Below, piece by piece: positions 49,592 through 64,000 of a DNA stretch of 64,000 nucleotides (its first letter is position 1; each line of letters opens with the position of its first letter). The stretch spans positions 23,704,001 through 23,768,000 of the forward strand of contig NC_089981.1 in assembly GCF_036417845.1 (NCBI RefSeq), written 5' to 3'. Made by a program: the position numbers and the translations under genes. The notes under the pieces were generated by a model. The model saw nothing but the letters and a program-made list of their open reading frames with translations, was not told the DNA's origin and ran no database searches. Source of the stretch: Apteryx mantelli. Its lineage: Eukaryota; Chordata; Aves; Apterygiformes; Apterygidae.

Positions 49592-50597
49592 CAATGTGAT
49601 TTAGGCTTGTAGACCACTTAGTTGCTTTGGGAAACATTATGTTCAACTCACCAACTCCAGATGAGGTTAGAAAGTTCTGAGGTTTGGGAAAACTGGGAGA
49701 AGTTTGCCAAACTCAAGAGCATTTATATTAACTCTGTCTTTGCTCAAACTGGTTTGCTCAGCCCTAAGCTTAAAGCTGGGCCTTTGTGGACATGAATTCA
49801 AGCAACTTCTATTAAATCCTACTGTAACCCCCTTTGTATTCTTACTCCATGAAGAGTCCTACTGGCTGGAGCCCCCCAGAGAATCGCTGCCCCGATAGGT
49901 CTGTGAGACACTCAGACCAGGCATGGTTAGATCACGCCTCAAGCTCTCACTAGGGTTGTCACAACACAAAAACACACAACCAGAGCCTTTGGACTTTAAA
50001 ACTTCCCTTGTGCACTCTTCAAGATCCCCCTCAGCTCCAGCCTGGAAAGTACTCTCCCAGGACTAAGCTAGCGCAAATTCATTGAGAAGTGATTTAGCGA
50101 TTGCTGCCTCACCAGTCTCAGAGGAGTCATCAAGATGAACTCTCTACCCCTCCCACTCCCCCACTTCATCAGTGAAAAAGAGGAAGAAATAAAAAACGTG
50201 CAGGATAGTCTTTCCCTTCCCTCTCCCCCAGCGCAGAAGCCCAAACCCAAGAGCACCCGCACAGCTTCTCTGCAGGAAGAGTGGCATTGCTGGATGGCTC
50301 CAGCAAGCTGCCTCTTCAGTAATGAGACCAGTGCTGGGAGACATGAGAGGGCATTGCTCAACTTTGAGAATCAATATTAAAAACAAATACTGGAAGATCT
50401 AATTGTAAAGCAAGGAGCTACTCTAGCTGGAGTTGTCAACTAGAGCTGTCCCAGCACCACTTACTCAACAGAGGGGAAAAAGTAGCTAGCAGGGCACTAA
50501 CAATGATTATTTTCCTTGTAAATTTAAATCTAGCTCCATTTCTTTTTTTCTTCCTCACTGGGTTTCTAATCCTGGTAATCATTCTCTACAGTTCCCG

Positions 50598-50621
50598 TGT
50601 GTGTGTAAGTGTGTGTGTGTG
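50598..50621 (+). repeat. (GT)n microsatellite in the CTSD 3' UTR
   Basis: GTGTGTGTAAGTGTGTGTGTG; in the transcript it reads as CA repeats just after the stop codon. Confidence 0.8.
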
Positions 50622-50645
50622 GCAGAGGCAGCGTGGGTCAGGCGC

Positions 50646-62332
<11,687 letters not shown>

Positions 62333-62660
62333 GGCGCGGCGGGATGCGGGATGCTGCGCGGGGACGCGGGATGCTGCGCGGGGACGCGGGGCGGGCCGGG
62401 GGCTCGCGCTGCTGCAGCCGGCGACGCCGCGACGCCCGGCCCTCGCCGCCGCCCCGGGGGTTTTTGAAGGAAGGGCTGAGCCGGGGACCCTATCCAGAGG
62501 TTTTCGGGTCAGCTGACGGTCTAAAATTGCGACTCGGCGTCATGTGATCGGCGGGGCCGGGGCGGGGAAGCGCGCGGGGAACCCTTAACCCTGCGCCGGG
62601 ACGGCTCCCAGCGCCGCCGGCCCCAGCCCGTGACTCAGCCGCCGGGAGGAGAGGAATAAA
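62333..62660 (-). promoter_or_regulatory. CTSD: CTSD promoter region
   Basis: CpG island upstream of the start codon. From the gene outward: a perfect 20-bp tandem duplication (62351-62390), the palindrome GTCAGCTGAC (62508-62517), the M-box-like GTCATGTGAT (62539-62548), a GC box GGGGCGGGG (62559-62567) and TGACTCAGC (62631-62639), an AP-1/antioxidant-response type site. CTSD is a known target of the TFEB lysosomal programme, whose CLEAR motif is GTCACGTGAC; both E-box palindromes are variants of it. No clear TATA box. The start site is not fixed. Confidence 0.65.
62351..62390. repeat. CTSD: Perfect 20-bp tandem duplication near the CTSD start
   Basis: ATGCTGCGCGGGGACGCGGG occurs twice without a gap, about 20 bases upstream of the CTSD ATG (5' leader on the minus strand). 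Confidence 0.9.
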
Positions 62661-64000
62661 CAATCAAAAAAATCACGAGGGTGCTTTGCACGCCCTGCTT
62701 TGCTTTTTTCCTTTGCGCTTTTTTTTCCCCCTCCCCCTTCCTCCCCCTTTCCAGGCTTTCAGGCTTCTCCCTGCAGACACCCAGCAAGGGGGGGCAGGGA
62801 CGGACGGCGGGCGGCGGCCCCGCAAAACCCTGCAAAGCAGAGCCCCCCCCCAGCCCCGCTCTGCTTTGCAAAGGCCTTCCCGAAAAAAAGCCGCTGCTGG
62901 TCGCCCGGAAGCAGGCGCCGGAGACGGTGCAATTAGGCAAAATGGTTTATTAACACAACTGAGCAGCCAGCGACGCGGGCGAGGAGGCAGCACCACCTGA
63001 ACACCCCCCCGCCGGCTCCCCCCCCCCCCCTCTGGTGGAAACTGGTTTGCAGGGTTGGTTTTGGCCGCCGAGCACGGGGGGGGGGGGGGGGGTTGCAAAG
63101 GCGGATTCGGCCCCTTTGAAAGGCTGCCGGCGCCGCGGCGAGGGGACGGAGCTGATCTCCGGCCCCCGTCGCCCCCCGCCGAAATGCCTGGCCGAGCTCT
63201 TGCAAAAACCGCGAGACAAGCCGAAAACGCCGGGAGGTCCGCGGCGGCCTTTCCTCCCCTTCGCCGCCCGGGCCTGCAGCCGGCCACCTCGCCGGGCTCG
63301 GGGCGTCGCGGCAGGCGCCCCGGCCCTCTCCGCGTCCGTGCGCCTGCCGGGGGCCGCGGGACGAGGGACCCCTCCGCGTCCGCCGCTCCTCCCTGCGCTC
63401 CCCCCCGGCCCCCTCCCGCGTCCCGCTGGGCTCCGCTCCCTCGCGCGACGCTGGCACGCGGGAGGCCCTGTCCGGCTTCGGCCGCGCGTCAGAGCTGGCC
63501 TTTCGGGCTGCGCGAGGAGCCGGCACCGCGCCATTCCCGCCTGTGCCGAGCGCTGTTAGAGGGTTTCCCAGCCCCAACTGTGTCTCCCCTTCGCCACGAG
63601 CTGCTCCGCGTTGTCCCCGTTCCCCTGGCTTAAGCGGGCTGGGAACACACCGCTCGGGAAAGGAAATTTGGAGAGGAAAGGGTTGTGCAGCCGGGTTTCA
63701 AAACACCCCGGCGCTCCTCTTGGGGCGCGGGGGAAGCTGCTCCGCAGCGGCGGTCGTGCCGCCGGGTGGGGGTGGCGGCGGTCCCCGCTCGGGCCAGCCG
63801 AGCAGCACCCAGCGGCTCGCCCGGCTCGGGCCGGGGCGGGAGAAGGCCCGGGCGCCTGGCTTGGCGGGGGCTTTCCCCCCTCCGCCCCGGCTGCCCGGCA
63901 CATCCCGGGGTTGCCGGCGCCCAGCGGTCACCTATAAAGCAGCCAGGGCCGCGGTGCCGCCCGGATGAAACTGCCCTGTCCCAGGCTGCAGCCTGCGAGC
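62661..64000. other. GC-rich region right of the CTSD promoter
   Basis: CpG-rich throughout, with C13 (63018-63030) and G17 (63076-63092) runs. No coding exon recognised. By synteny a plus-strand gene (SYT8 or TNNI2 in human) should begin somewhere to the right. Confidence 0.5.
63932..63939 (+). promoter_or_regulatory. TATA-like box near the right edge
   Basis: CTATAAAG in a GC-rich setting, followed by GCAGCCAGGG. It has a good TATA form, and a start about 30 bases on would be near 63,965. The gene would lie outside the window. Confidence 0.35.

Larger units (their letters stand above)
42201..50590. other. Intergenic region between IFITM10 and CTSD
   Basis: About 8 kb with no recognised gene. 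It holds a purine-rich tract (44.58-44.99 kb), two or three copies of an ancient interspersed repeat, and possible CTSD poly(A) signals near its right side. Reading frames are short and without family resemblance. Confidence 0.6.

Noticed and set aside
62944-62949. AATAAA on the minus strand as the end of another minus-strand gene
   Set aside because: No coding exon upstream of it in the remaining 1 kb; a lone hexamer is expected by chance.
63055-63633. 192-residue frame at the right edge
   Set aside because: Overlaps the G17 run and CpG island; no recognisable features.

Overview
This is a window of vertebrate, almost certainly bird, nuclear DNA. The evidence is spliced genes with GT-AG introns, CR1 (chicken repeat 1) LINE fragments as the main mobile element, GC-rich CpG-island promoters, and a cathepsin D that resembles the bird protein and lacks the mammalian processing loop. 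The species cannot be fixed from the sequence. The gene order DUSP8 - IFITM10 - CTSD, all on the minus strand, matches the block known from human 11p15.5. The mammalian keratin-associated protein genes that lie between DUSP8 and IFITM10 in human are not visible here.

Layout. 1-510: intron and first coding exon of DUSP8 (77 residues, minus strand); the rest of the gene lies off the left edge. 511 to about 17.7 kb: most likely the large first intron of DUSP8, with three CR1 pieces, an RFX-type X-box pair, an isolated exon-like segment on the plus strand and a possible conserved enhancer. 17.66-18.6 kb: strong CpG island with a CRE-CCAAT-CRE core, the likely DUSP8 promoter. 18.6-28.6 kb: intergenic, with a second CpG island at 26.9-27.5 kb carrying three YY1 motifs, whose gene is unknown. 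28.66-40.67 kb: IFITM10, with two coding exons and a 10.5-kb intron; its 5' end probably lies in a CpG-rich block at 40.2-42.2 kb. 42.2-50.6 kb: intergenic sequence with ancient repeats and a purine-rich tract. 50,646-62,332: complete CTSD, nine coding exons and 401 residues, reconstructed exon by exon with a continuous frame. 62.33-64.0 kb: CTSD promoter CpG island with lysosomal (CLEAR/M-box-like) motifs and, near the right edge, a TATA-like box pointing right. A plus-strand neighbour such as SYT8 or TNNI2 would be expected there by synteny, but no coding exon of it is seen.

The three genes are not a pathway. DUSP8 encodes a MAP-kinase phosphatase, IFITM10 a CD225-domain membrane protein and CTSD a lysosomal aspartic protease. 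No undescribed biological system was found. The most useful leads are the orphan YY1 CpG island with a coding-like minus-strand reading frame, the exon-like segment at 8504-8578, the unresolved IFITM10 N-terminus, and the regulatory motif clusters.
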